Assembly (NCBI GenBank): GCA_030615625.1 | Contig: JAUWYX010000007.1 | Coordinates: forward strand, 22,502 to 86,501 | Length of the DNA: 64,000 nucleotides | Reading direction: 5' to 3' | Source of the DNA: Dehalococcoidia bacterium | Lineage (GTDB): Bacteria; Chloroflexota; Dehalococcoidia; GIF9; AB-539-J10 | Shown here: piece after piece, positions 29,339 through 38,842 of the stretch | How the letters are laid out: every line of letters begins with the position of its first letter | Numbering within the stretch: position 1 is the stretch's first letter | Position numbers and translations under genes: made by a program | The notes under the pieces: model-generated | Seen by the model: only the letters and a program-made list of their open reading frames with translations | Database searches by the model: none | What the model was told of the DNA's origin: nothing

Positions 29339-31483
29339 TCAACCCTGGGTTTGTGTTGGACTTCTAGTTCTTCTGCCCCTTCTACGCACGAGATAAATCA
29401 CCAGTCCCACTACTACTGCCGCCGCTATAATGCCGCCGATGAGAGCCCAATTTATCGGTGGTTTCCGCTCAAAGTTAGCTGTTATAGAATAATTATCGGT
29501 CATGGCGATGATGGTTGTGGCGGCATTCACATCGAAGATGGCACCCACGTCACCCGTCCAGTTGACGAAGCGGTAGCCCGCATCGGGTTTGGAAACCAGA
29601 TGAACCATCGCCCCGGCATTATAATCGAACGACTCCTCGCCAGGGGTGATTACGGCCCCGCCAGCTGTACTGGATATGGTAAGGGTGTGGTGGGTGATAG
29701 TCCCCAGATTCCATTTGACAAACTCGACCCCGGCGCCTGCGGCGACCGCAGTGCCGTCAGATTTGAGCCCCACCGTGTGCCCGGCTGCGGCGACCTGGAC
29801 GATATCTCTCCAGTCGCTGACATCGCACTGCTCAAAGAAATTACGCCCCACGGCGACCACGGTGCCGTCCTCCTTAGCTCCCACCGTATAATCATAGCCA
29901 GCGGCGACCTGGACGATGTCTCTCCAGTCGCTGATATCACACTGCCCCCGGTTGTTGTATCCCACGGCGACCACGGTACCGTCGGATTTAAGCCCCACAG
30001 TGTGCTCGCTACCAGCGGTGACCTGTACGATGTCGCTCCAGCCGCCCTCGCATTCCCCAGCGTAGTTAAGTCCCACCGCGACCGAGACGCCGTCGGCCTT
30101 AAGCCCCACCATGCACCGGTCGCCTGCGGCGACCTGTACGATTTGTATCCAGTCACCGACATCCAACTGCCCGTAATCGTATCCCACGGTGACCAGGGTG
30201 CCGTCGGACTTAAGCCCCACTGTGTAAATGTCGCCTGCGGCGATCTGGACGATGTTTGTCCAGTGACTGACATCGCACTGACCGTAGTATTTGTATCCCA
30301 CGGCGACCACGGTGCCGTCCGCCTTAGCCCCAGCGGTATGGTAGCCGCCTGCGGCGATCTGGACGATGTTCGTCCAATCGCCGACATTGCACTCCCCATA
30401 CTCGTTTCTTCCCGTGGCGACTACGGTGCCGTCGGCCTTAAGCCCCACCGTGTGAAGCCCGCCTGCGGCGATCTGGACGATGTCTGTCCAACCACTGACA
30501 TCGCACTGCCCCTGGTCGTTGGATTCCACGGCGACCACGGTGCCATCGGACTTAAGCCCTACTATGTGATCCCTGCCAGCGGTGACTTGGACGATGTCCG
30601 TCCAGCTGCGCACATCCATCACCCCAAAGCGGTCGGGTCCCGCGACGACCACTGAGTCGTTGCTCTTAAGTGCCACTGTATGCTCGTAGCCTGCGGCAAC
30701 CTGGACGATGTCCTTCCAGTTACTGACATCACATTGTCCCTGGTCGTTTGATCCCACGGCGACCACGGTGCCGTCGGCCTTAAGCCCCACCGTGTGAAGC
30801 CCGCCTGCGGCGACCTGGACGATATCTGTCCAGTCGCCGACATTGCACCTTCTGTCATCATTGTATCCCACGGCGACCACGGTGCCGTCGGATTTAAGCC
30901 CCACCGTGTGCGCCTTGCCCGCGGAGAACCGGACGATGTCTGTCCAGCCGCCGACGTCGCACTCCCCGCAGTAGTTTTGTCCCGCGGCGACCACGGTGCC
31001 GTTGGATTTAAGCCCCACCGTGTGCGCTCCACCTGCGGAGACGCGGACGATGTCCGTCCAGCCATCGACATCACATTGGCCATATTCGTTGTATCCCACG
31101 GCGACCACGGTGCCGTCGGCTTTTAGCCCCACAGTATGACCCCCGAAAGTTTCGCCGCCTGCGGCGACTTGGATGATGTCCGTCCAGTCACTGACGTCAC
31201 ACTCCCCCCGGTAATTGTATCCCACCGCGACTACGGTGCCGTCGGATCTAAGCCCCGCCGTGTGCCTCCAGCCTGCGGCAACCATAGGCGTTACGTTTCC
31301 TTGAAGGGTGTTCAATGCCATTGTGAGAATAAGACTGGGGTTATCTACCGTCGAATGACTAATAGAATGGTCATCTGTCACAGGCACAGCTGCCGAAGCC
31401 GCTGCCATCGATACAGGAAGAATCGGACTGAAGACCAGAACAATGGAAAGTAAAACTCCTGGGAAGCTCCTCCTTTTCTTCAT
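29339..31483 (-). CDS. Secreted RCC1-like repeat protein with InlB-type repeat and C-terminal TM/Arg anchor
   Basis: Signal peptide (MKKRRSFPGVLLSIVLVFSPILPVSMAAASA); ~13 repeats of HTVGLKSDGTVVAVGYNxxGQCDVSDWTDIVQVAAG; LTISSTAGGAVITPGEESFDY...; TM LIGGIIAAAVVVGLVIYLVRRRGRR. Confidence 0.88.
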   Translation of the reverse strand: MKKRRSFPGVLLSIVLVFSPILPVSMAAASAAVPVTDDHSISHSTVDNPSLILTMALNTLQGNVTPMVAAGWRHTAGLRSDGTVVAVGYNYRGECDVSDWTDIIQVAAGGETFGGHTVGLKADGTVVAVGYNEYGQCDVDGWTDIVRVSAGGAHTVGLKSNGTVVAAGQNYCGECDVGGWTDIVRFSAGKAHTVGLKSDGTVVAVGYNDDRRCNVGDWTDIVQVAAGGLHTVGLKADGTVVAVGSNDQGQCDVSNWKDIVQVAAGYEHTVALKSNDSVVVAGPDRFGVMDVRSWTDIVQVTAGRDHIVGLKSDGTVVAVESNDQGQCDVSGWTDIVQIAAGGLHTVGLKADGTVVATGRNEYGECNVGDWTNIVQIAAGGYHTAGAKADGTVVAVGYKYYGQCDVSHWTNIVQIAAGDIYTVGLKSDGTLVTVGYDYGQLDVGDWIQIVQVAAGDRCMVGLKADGVSVAVGLNYAGECEGGWSDIVQVTAGSEHTVGLKSDGTVVAVGYNNRGQCDISDWRDIVQVAAGYDYTVGAKEDGTVVAVGRNFFEQCDVSDWRDIVQVAAAGHTVGLKSDGTAVAAGAGVEFVKWNLGTITHHTLTISSTAGGAVITPGEESFDYNAGAMVHLVSKPDAGYRFVNWTGDVGAIFDVNAATTIIAMTDNYSITANFERKPPINWALIGGIIAAAVVVGLVIYLVRRRGRRTRSPTQTQG
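29735..31282 (-). repeat. 13-14 tandem ~114-bp (38-codon) RCC1-like repeats
   Basis: Recurring coding unit counted by eye; corresponds to 13 full plus one truncated repeat. Confidence 0.88.
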
Positions 31484-31626
31484 TGCCATCCCTCTTATTT
31501 GTGCGCGCTGTTTCATTTTGGGCAGTTTTGACCGCCAAAATGTCTGGCTTTTAATATTATATCATACGCTCCGTATAATCCTTGCCGTGTTGACAATTAG
31601 ATTTTAGATGATATACTAAAAGGGTT

Positions 31627-31959
31627 ATGGCTCAATCTTATGTTCGCCTATTGTTAAGGGGTGTCGTGGAGCCTTTGCTGCTCTTTATTATAGGCGAATT
31701 ACCCATACATGGCTATGAGATTGCCAGAGAACTAGAGCGGAGGAGCGAAGGCTACTTTGATCTTACGGCAAGCACCCTTTACTCCGCATTACGCCGTTTG
31801 GAGAGCAGAGGACTTGTGGCAAGCTCGTGGCAGCTAGTTGCCAAGCAAAGGCGCCGATGTTATGAGTTGACCGAGAAAGGTCGTCAGATTCTGGCTGAAG
31901 AATTAGCTCAGTGGCAGAAGTTTCTTGGTGCTACTGACAGAGTTATAGACAGCCAGTGA
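31627..31959 (+). CDS. PadR-family transcriptional regulator
   Basis: LLFIIGELPIHGYEIARELERRSEGYFDLTASTLYSALRRLESRGLVASSW. Confidence 0.9.
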   Translation: MAQSYVRLLLRGVVEPLLLFIIGELPIHGYEIARELERRSEGYFDLTASTLYSALRRLESRGLVASSWQLVAKQRRRCYELTEKGRQILAEELAQWQKFLGATDRVIDSQ

Positions 31960-31960
31960 A

Positions 31961-32737
31961 GTGGAAATTCAAATCTTAGGGGCCCATCAGCTCGAGTTAA
32001 AAGGGGCGCGGCTAACTTCTCTATTAATTGATGGTACTTTGGTTGTAGACGCTGGTGGACTCACTTCGGCTCTTTCTCTGGCTGAACAGAAAAAAATAAA
32101 GGCCGTTTTGCTTACCCATCACCACTTCGACCATATTCGGGATCTGGTTACTCTGGCTGCTAACGCTGCTTACTATTGGCGAGGGCAACTAGTAGCCTAC
32201 GCCTTGCGCTACACGCTTGATATTGTCACTACTGGCCTTTTTGATGGCCAGATATATGCCAATTTTCTGGAATATCCCAGTAAAGAGAAGCCGACTCTCA
32301 TACTCAAGGCTATTGAGCCTTATAGCAGAAAAACTATCGCTGGTTTTGATGTCTTAGCAGTGCCGGTAAAACATTCCGTACCTGCTGTCGGCTATCAAAT
32401 TACCTCTTCGGATAATAAAAGCTTGTTTTACACCAGCGATACCACAGTGGGAATATCCGATTGCTGGCAGCATATTTTCCCTCAGTTGCTTATTACTGAA
32501 GTTGCCGGACCCAATAAGTATGGGGACTGGCTCAAGAAAGCTGGCCATCTTTGTGCTGAGTTTCTAAAAGAGGAACTCATACAATTTCGCCGACTCAAAG
32601 GGTATTTACCTCGCGTCATTGTTATTCATATCGGGAATCCTTTTGAGCAAGAGATTAAGGAAGAAGTAGCTCGAGTGGCTCAGGAACTAGAAGCTGATAT
32701 AAGCCTGGGCTATGAAGACATGAAAATTACCTTGTAA
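31961..32737 (+). CDS. MBL-fold metallo-hydrolase
   Basis: TSLLIDGTLVVDAG, LLTHHHFDHIRDL, LFYTSDT; GTG start. Confidence 0.88.
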   Translation: MEIQILGAHQLELKGARLTSLLIDGTLVVDAGGLTSALSLAEQKKIKAVLLTHHHFDHIRDLVTLAANAAYYWRGQLVAYALRYTLDIVTTGLFDGQIYANFLEYPSKEKPTLILKAIEPYSRKTIAGFDVLAVPVKHSVPAVGYQITSSDNKSLFYTSDTTVGISDCWQHIFPQLLITEVAGPNKYGDWLKKAGHLCAEFLKEELIQFRRLKGYLPRVIVIHIGNPFEQEIKEEVARVAQELEADISLGYEDMKITL

Positions 32738-32845
32738 TTGCCACCCATGGAGTTACTGTTATTCTTTTCTACTGGCAAGTATTTATGGCGTTGCGCCTGA
32801 AGGCTGGCGCCATGGCAAGAGTTGCTATGGCGCCAGCAGTTTTCT

Positions 32846-34210
32846 TCAGCCTACCTTGGGCAGTTCAAGCTGGGCCTTCCTTACTTCTTCCTCGGGATAG
32901 GCATAATCTTCAAGTTGCCCCGTTAGGTATTTCTCATAGGCAGCCAGGTCAAAGTGCCCGTGCCCGCTATGGGCGATAAGGATGGTCTTTGACACACCCT
33001 CTTTTTTGCACTTAAGTGCTTCATCAATAGCTACCTTGAGATTGTGGCATGGCTCAGGACCGCTGATAATGCCCTCGGTGCGGGCAAAGTGTACTCCGGC
33101 GGCAAAGGCGGCAGTTTGAGGCACAGCTACAGCTTCAACCAACCCCAGTCTATGGAGGTGGCATATAGTAGGTGCCATGCCATGATAGCGCAGTCCGCCG
33201 GCGTGAATTGGTGGCGGGATAAAGCCGTGCCCCAGGGTATACATTTTAATCAGGGGCGTCATCCCGGACAGGTCACCAAAATCATAGGCATAAAGTCCCT
33301 TGGTCACACTAGGACAGCTTTCCGGCTCACAGCAGATAATGCGCATGTCTGGCTTCTTGCCGCTAATCTTATCCCGAATCCAGGGGAAGAATTGCCCGGC
33401 GAAGTTTGAGCCACCGCCAATGCAGCCGACAATAATATCAGGGTAAGCGTCTGCCATCTCCATCTGCTTCCGGCATTCCTCCCCGACGATGGTCTGATGG
33501 AGCAGGACATGGTTAGCCACGCTGCCAATCGAATATTTAAAGTCTGGATGTTCTATCATATAATCTACTGCCTCGCTAATAGCCAGACCTAGACTACCGG
33601 GACAATCAGGCCATTTTTCCAGCATAGCTCGCCCTGACTTGGTCTCTGTACTGGGGCTGGGGACACAGTTAGCCCCCCAGGTCTCCATGGCGATGCGGCG
33701 ATAAGGCTTCTGGTCATAGCTAATCCTGACCATATAGACCTTTATCTCTAAACCAAAGAATGCGCCGGCCAGAGCCAGGGCACTGCCCCACTGCCCGGCA
33801 CCGGTCTCAGTACATAAGCCCTTGAGCCCTTGTTTCTTGGCATAGTATGCCTGAGCCGTGGCGGTATTGGGCTTGTGGCTCCCCGCTTGGTTTGTCCCCT
33901 CGTATTTATAGAAAATCTTGGCTGGAGTATCCAAGGCTTTCTCCAGCCGATACGCCCGGTGCAACACCGTTGGTCTCCAGGTACGGTAGACCGCCTGCAG
34001 TTCCTCAGGGATTTCAATCCAGCGGTCTGTGGTGTTGAGCTCTTGCTCGGCACATGCCCTGGAAAATAGACCGGCGGCGTCATCTACGGTTGCTGGCTTT
34101 CCCGTTCCTGGGTGCAAAAGTGGCGGCATTGGCTCGGGCATATCAACCATAATGTTATACCACTTGGTTGGCATGTCCTTTTGGTCAAGAAACCACATTG
34201 CTCTTTCCAT
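32846..34210 (-). CDS. trpB2: TrpB2-type tryptophan synthase beta chain / TrpB-like PLP enzyme
   Basis: YEGTNQAGSHKPNTA, CTETGAGQWGSALA, CIGGGSNFAGQFFPW, ~454 aa with long N-terminus typical of TrpB2. Confidence 0.93.
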   Translation of the reverse strand: MERAMWFLDQKDMPTKWYNIMVDMPEPMPPLLHPGTGKPATVDDAAGLFSRACAEQELNTTDRWIEIPEELQAVYRTWRPTVLHRAYRLEKALDTPAKIFYKYEGTNQAGSHKPNTATAQAYYAKKQGLKGLCTETGAGQWGSALALAGAFFGLEIKVYMVRISYDQKPYRRIAMETWGANCVPSPSTETKSGRAMLEKWPDCPGSLGLAISEAVDYMIEHPDFKYSIGSVANHVLLHQTIVGEECRKQMEMADAYPDIIVGCIGGGSNFAGQFFPWIRDKISGKKPDMRIICCEPESCPSVTKGLYAYDFGDLSGMTPLIKMYTLGHGFIPPPIHAGGLRYHGMAPTICHLHRLGLVEAVAVPQTAAFAAGVHFARTEGIISGPEPCHNLKVAIDEALKCKKEGVSKTILIAHSGHGHFDLAAYEKYLTGQLEDYAYPEEEVRKAQLELPKVG

Positions 34211-34279
34211 TTCTCCTCCTTTCGATTTCTTGTTCGGCTAACATTTCGGAACTAAGTTACCCTACATATTGACCTCCTT

Positions 34280-35053
34280 TTACAATAAGGCAGCTCTCAG
34301 GCATTTAATAAAAGAGCAGGCACTTCCAAGTGACTTGTCCTCGTCGAGCAACTGTATAATACGGCTGCCCACGATGACCCCATCGGCTACCTTGGCTATT
34401 CTTCGGGCTTGCTCTGGAGTGGAGACTCCAAAGCCAACACAAAGGGGTTTTTCAGTCCTCTTTCTCACGTTGGCTACGAAGCTTTCCAGTTCCTCGGGGA
34501 GTTTAGCCCTGGCGCCAGTGACACCGGTCAGCGAAACTAAGTAGATAAAGCCGCTTGACCTGCTGGCCACTAGTTGGATGCGTTCTTCGGTGCTAGCCGG
34601 GCTGAGAAGATAAATAAGGTCGAGCCCGTGCCTTTTAGTTGATTGTTCCAGGTCCTTTCCTTCCTCGGGTGGGAGGTCAGGTATTATTAGCCCATCAATC
34701 CCCACCTCGGCGCACTTCGAACAGAATTGCTCCAACCCGAACTTCAGCACAGGGTTGTAATAGGTCATAAACACCAGCGGAATTTCTACTCGCTGCCTTA
34801 GCTCTTGGACCAGTTCAAAACAGAGTTTGGGGGTAATGCCTTGCCTGAGCGCTTCATAACTTGCTCGCTGGATGGTGGCACCGTCAGCCAGGGGGTCGGA
34901 AAAGGGGATGCCAAGCTCGATGATGTCACACCCGCTGCTGGCAAAAAGAGGCACTACTTTCAAGGTTGTTTCAACACTGGGATAACCTACTGTGATGTAG
35001 GGAATAAGAGCAGTATGGCTTGCTTGGGCAAAAGATGAAGCGATGCGGCTCAA
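34280..35053 (-). CDS. trpA: Tryptophan synthase alpha chain
   Basis: [71 protein letters not shown]. Confidence 0.97.
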   Translation of the reverse strand: MSRIASSFAQASHTALIPYITVGYPSVETTLKVVPLFASSGCDIIELGIPFSDPLADGATIQRASYEALRQGITPKLCFELVQELRQRVEIPLVFMTYYNPVLKFGLEQFCSKCAEVGIDGLIIPDLPPEEGKDLEQSTKRHGLDLIYLLSPASTEERIQLVASRSSGFIYLVSLTGVTGARAKLPEELESFVANVRKRTEKPLCVGFGVSTPEQARRIAKVADGVIVGSRIIQLLDEDKSLGSACSFIKCLRAALL

Positions 35054-36255
35054 AGCTTCACCCCCAATGCCTTGACTACAATATCCATATCCTTATCGCC
35101 ATGCCCACTCAAGTTGACTACAATAATTTGTTCCTTATTCAGGGAACCTGCCATTTTGGACGCATAGGATATAGCGTGGGCTGGTTCAAGCGCCGGAACA
35201 ATGCCTTCGGTCTGGCAGAGAAGCTGGAAAGCTTTCAGCGCCTCCTTATCATCCACTGCCACATAGGTGGCACGTCCAATACTCTTGTAGTAACTATGCT
35301 CGGGACCTACTCCGGGATAATCCAGCCCGGCGGAAATGCTTTGAGTCCCCAGGATCTGTCCGGCATCGTCCTGGAGGACATAGGATTTCGTCCCATGCAA
35401 AACTCCTACCGTACCGGCAACCAGAGAGGCGGCGTGTCTTCCAGTCTTGATTCCCCTTCCTGCCGCTTCTACCCCGATGAACTTGACGTTTTTATCGTTC
35501 ACAAAGGGGTGGAAAATCCCGATGGCGTTGCTTCCTCCGCCCACGCAGGCGATGATATAGTCAGGCAAACGATTGCACTTAGCTAAAATCTGCTCTCTGG
35601 CTTCTTTGCCTATGATTGATTGAAAATCACGCACCATTACCGGGTAAGGATGAGGCCCCACTGCCGAGCCCAGAAGGTAGTAAGTATTTCTGACGTTGGT
35701 CACCCAATCTCTAATCGCCTCATTGATGGCGTCTTTCAGGGTTCTGGTACCTGAGGAAACAGGACGCAGCTCGGCACCTAGCAGCTTCATACGGAAGACG
35801 TTGAGGGCTTGACGCTGCACATCTTCCTCACCCATATAGACAATACAATCCAGGCCCAACTTGGCACATATGGTGGCAGCAGCTACCCCGTGTTGTCCAG
35901 CACCAGTCTCAGCAATAATCCTTCGTTTTTTCATCCTCCTGGCGAGGAGACCTTGTCCCAGAGCATTGTTTATCTTATGGGCTCCAGTGTGAAGCAGGTC
36001 CTCCCTTTTAAGGAAGATTTGTGCCCCCCCGCAATGCTTGGTAAGCCTTTCAGCGAAATAAAGTGGCGTTGGCCTTCCCGAATAATCACGGGACAGGGAA
36101 TCGAATTCAGCCCAGAAGGACGGATCACGCTTTGCCTCTTCGTAAGCTGTTTCCAGTTCGCCCAAGGCCGGCATAAGAGTTTCAGGCACGAATTTGCCGC
36201 CAAATTCCTCGAAATAACCGTGAGAATCAGGTAGCTGCTTGTCTTCTCTCATCAA
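35050..36255 (-). CDS. trpB: Tryptophan synthase beta chain
   Basis: [63 protein letters not shown]. Confidence 0.98.
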   Translation of the reverse strand: MMREDKQLPDSHGYFEEFGGKFVPETLMPALGELETAYEEAKRDPSFWAEFDSLSRDYSGRPTPLYFAERLTKHCGGAQIFLKREDLLHTGAHKINNALGQGLLARRMKKRRIIAETGAGQHGVAAATICAKLGLDCIVYMGEEDVQRQALNVFRMKLLGAELRPVSSGTRTLKDAINEAIRDWVTNVRNTYYLLGSAVGPHPYPVMVRDFQSIIGKEAREQILAKCNRLPDYIIACVGGGSNAIGIFHPFVNDKNVKFIGVEAAGRGIKTGRHAASLVAGTVGVLHGTKSYVLQDDAGQILGTQSISAGLDYPGVGPEHSYYKSIGRATYVAVDDKEALKAFQLLCQTEGIVPALEPAHAISYASKMAGSLNKEQIIVVNLSGHGDKDMDIVVKALGVKL

Positions 36256-36910
36256 CTTTCCTTACCTCTTCGATGAACGTTCTTATTTTGGCTATATCCT
36301 TGACCCCTCCCGTCTCTACGCCGGAGGAGACATCCACTCCCCAGGGTGCCACCCTCTGGATTAGCTTAGCTACATTCTTCGGGTCGAGTCCACCGGCAAT
36401 AATGACCGGAAACCTCTTAGCTACCTGCTGAGCTAAGTTCCAGTTGAAGCTTTCTCCTGTTCCGCCATATTTGCCTTCAACTTGGGAGTCAAGGAGGGCG
36501 ATAAACCTTTGTGCGGGAAGTAATTTGCCTCCGGCGGATAGTTCAGCGTAGAGTTCTGCGGGGGATTGCTGGTCTATTCGAATTGCCTTGATAACCGGTC
36601 TAACAACCTCGCGGCAATACTCCCAGGATTCATCGCCACTTAGCTGAACCCAATCTAAAGCACAGAAATCGGCGAGCTCATTTACCTGGGAACCCGGTGC
36701 ATTGACAAAGACGCCGACCACTTTTGTGGCATTGCTGCTTTTTTTAACTGCACTGGCTATCTCACATGCCTTGGCAGGACTTACCTGTCGTTGACTGGGA
36801 GCGAAGACTAACCCGATAAAATCAGCACCAGCCTCAACCGCTGCTAGAGCATGGGTCTTATCTCTAATCCCGCAAATCTTGACACGGGTAGATGATGAAA
36901 ATTCCTTCAT
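36227..36910 (-). CDS. trpF: Phosphoribosylanthranilate isomerase
   Basis: [36 protein letters not shown]...[11 protein letters not shown]...[16 protein letters not shown]. Confidence 0.96.
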   Translation of the reverse strand: MKEFSSSTRVKICGIRDKTHALAAVEAGADFIGLVFAPSQRQVSPAKACEIASAVKKSSNATKVVGVFVNAPGSQVNELADFCALDWVQLSGDESWEYCREVVRPVIKAIRIDQQSPAELYAELSAGGKLLPAQRFIALLDSQVEGKYGGTGESFNWNLAQQVAKRFPVIIAGGLDPKNVAKLIQRVAPWGVDVSSGVETGGVKDIAKIRTFIEEVRKVDERRQAAT

Positions 36911-37674
36911 CTTAGCAACTCCTTCATCTTAGCCAGGACATCACCGGCGGTAACCAGAGCCTCGCCAACAAGTACAGCATCAACTCCCCATTTCCCGAGC
37001 TTTTCAATATCTCTTTTGCTTTTAATGCCGCTCTCGCTAACTACAATCCGCTCCTGGGGAATGAGAGGCCGCAATCGGCGGGTCATATTGATGTCAATAG
37101 AAAATGTATTGAGGTCTCGATTATTAATTCCGATGATTTCCGCTTCACTGAGAACTGCTCTTTCCACCTCGCCTTTATTGTGCGCTTCAACTAGGCACCT
37201 TAAACCAAGGCTGTGACTCAGCGAGATGAGTTCCTTAAGCTGTTCCTGGCTCAGGATGGCTACTATTAACAACAAAGCATCAGCGCCATAGGCCCGAGAC
37301 TCATATACCTGATAAAGGTCGAAGATGAAATCCTTTCTCAGCAATGGAAGCCCAACCACTTCTTTGATTGCTGCTAGGTGCTCAATGCTGCCCATAAAAT
37401 AATTTGCCTCAGTGAGCACTGAAATAGCAGCAGCACCACCTTCGGCATAGGTCTGGGCTAACTCGATGGGGTTGAAGTTGGGACTTAGCATCCCCCGTGA
37501 TGGGGAGGCTTGCTTCACCTCAGCAATCAGTCGAATGTGGTCGCCCTTGAGAGCCAGGGCGAGGTCAAGCGCCGGCTTCTGCCGGGCAATATGTTGTTGC
37601 AAATAAGTTATGGTAGCTACCTTCTTTCTTTGCTCAACCTCTTCCCTTTTTTGAGCGATAATTTTATCCAACAT
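36907..37674 (-). CDS. trpC: Indole-3-glycerol phosphate synthase
   Basis: LIAEVKQASPSRGML, PLLRKDFIFDLYQVYESRAYGADALLLI, IGINNRDLNTFSIDI, VSESGIKSKRDI. Confidence 0.97.
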   Translation of the reverse strand: MLDKIIAQKREEVEQRKKVATITYLQQHIARQKPALDLALALKGDHIRLIAEVKQASPSRGMLSPNFNPIELAQTYAEGGAAAISVLTEANYFMGSIEHLAAIKEVVGLPLLRKDFIFDLYQVYESRAYGADALLLIVAILSQEQLKELISLSHSLGLRCLVEAHNKGEVERAVLSEAEIIGINNRDLNTFSIDINMTRRLRPLIPQERIVVSESGIKSKRDIEKLGKWGVDAVLVGEALVTAGDVLAKMKELLR

Positions 37675-37726
37675 TTCCTTTTCCCAGCTTCCAGCAATCA
37701 GTTACCAGCTAAACGCCGAATGCTGG

Positions 37727-38752
37727 CTACTCCTCATTTAGGCTGTGGCTGAGCTTGATTAGCTCGTCGAGTTTAGCCAAAGCTTTTCCATTGTCGAGCG
37801 TCTTCTCGGCAATGGAGGCACCTTCTTTGAGGTCTGATGCTTGGTTGCCAGCCACCAGCGCGGCAGCAGCATTCATGATAACTATGTTCCGCCTGGCTCC
37901 CACCTCTCCGCTTAATATGCCGCGCAGTATCTTAGCATTTTGCCTGGCTGTTCCTCCCTTAATTTGGGTCATGCTTGCCTTCATAAACCCCAAATCATCA
38001 GGAGAAACTTCGTAGGGTGGCGATACTCGATGTTGAGTGATATCCCACACCAGAGATTTCCCACTGATGGAGATTTCATCCATGTCATCTGTGCCGTGTA
38101 CCACCAGGGAATGCTCTGTGCCCAGACGGTGGAGAACAGAGGCAATCTTCTCTCCCAGTTCCTTAGAGGGAACACCGATGACCTGAAACTTGGCTTTGGC
38201 GGGGTTAGTAAGGGGACCGAGAATATTAAACACAGTACGAATTCCGATTTCGCGTCGGGGGGCAGCGGCATATTTCATCGCTGGGTGAAAGCTGGGAGCG
38301 AATATGAAGCCGATGCCTATTGTCTCCAGACATTGAGCGACAGCCTCAGCATCAAGGTCAATCTTCACCCCCAATGCCTCCAGGACATCGGCACTGCCGC
38401 ACTGGCTGGATATTGCCCGATTACCATGCTTGGCCACCTTGAGTCCTGCGCCGGCGACAATGAAAGCGGCTGTTGTGGAGATATTAAAGCTAGAAGAGCC
38501 ATCGCCCCCTGTCCCGCAAGTGTCAACCACTGGTGAAGTGACCTGAACCGGCGTTGCCTTAGCCTGCATGACGCTGGCTAAGCCAGCAATCTCGTCCACC
38601 GTCTCTCCTTTAATACGCAGGGCGGTGACGAAAGCGGCAAACTGGGCTGGCGTGGCCTCGCCAATCATTATCTCCTCCATTACGGCTGCCCCCTGCTCAA
38701 AGGTCAGCGAGCGACCGTTGACCACAGTTTCAATGGCTTCTTTAATCATCAC
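37727..38752 (-). CDS. trpD: Anthranilate phosphoribosyltransferase
   Basis: DTCGTGGDGSSSFNISTTAAFIVAGAGLKVAKHGNRAISSQCGSADVLEALG...RTVFNILGPLTNPAKA. Confidence 0.97.
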   Translation of the reverse strand: MMIKEAIETVVNGRSLTFEQGAAVMEEIMIGEATPAQFAAFVTALRIKGETVDEIAGLASVMQAKATPVQVTSPVVDTCGTGGDGSSSFNISTTAAFIVAGAGLKVAKHGNRAISSQCGSADVLEALGVKIDLDAEAVAQCLETIGIGFIFAPSFHPAMKYAAAPRREIGIRTVFNILGPLTNPAKAKFQVIGVPSKELGEKIASVLHRLGTEHSLVVHGTDDMDEISISGKSLVWDITQHRVSPPYEVSPDDLGFMKASMTQIKGGTARQNAKILRGILSGEVGARRNIVIMNAAAALVAGNQASDLKEGASIAEKTLDNGKALAKLDELIKLSHSLNEE

Positions 38753-38842
38753 TGTGCTCCTTGTTTTAGAAAATTCTTCAACAAACCTTTCCCACGACGG
38801 TCATAATTAATTCAGGGCAAAACCGAACGCGTAAAAGCATAG

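Noticed and set aside
29351-30655. 434-aa plus-strand ORF opposite the RCC1-like gene (also 29650-30399, 30619-31083 and 30794-31126)
   Set aside because: Antisense or alternate-frame openness is a by-product of the regular 114-bp repeats; the minus-strand frame has signal peptide, RCC1-like repeats and anchor.
29735-31282. Regular repeats as a possible CRISPR array
   Set aside because: Period is 114 bp, continuous coding frame, no short identical repeat/unique spacer pattern and no cas genes in the window.
22383-31612. Shared 16-mer TTAGATTTTAGATGAT upstream of the protease gene and the PadR gene as a common operator
   Set aside because: AT-rich 16-mer; one chance match in a 64-kb window is not surprising, and no palindrome is present.
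35020-35586. 188-aa plus-strand ORF (and 37940-38536)
   Set aside because: Antisense to trpB and trpD respectively; no domain signal.
36227-36255. 29-bp overlap of trpF and trpB as a possible error
   Set aside because: Short overlaps are common in trp operons and both proteins look complete.
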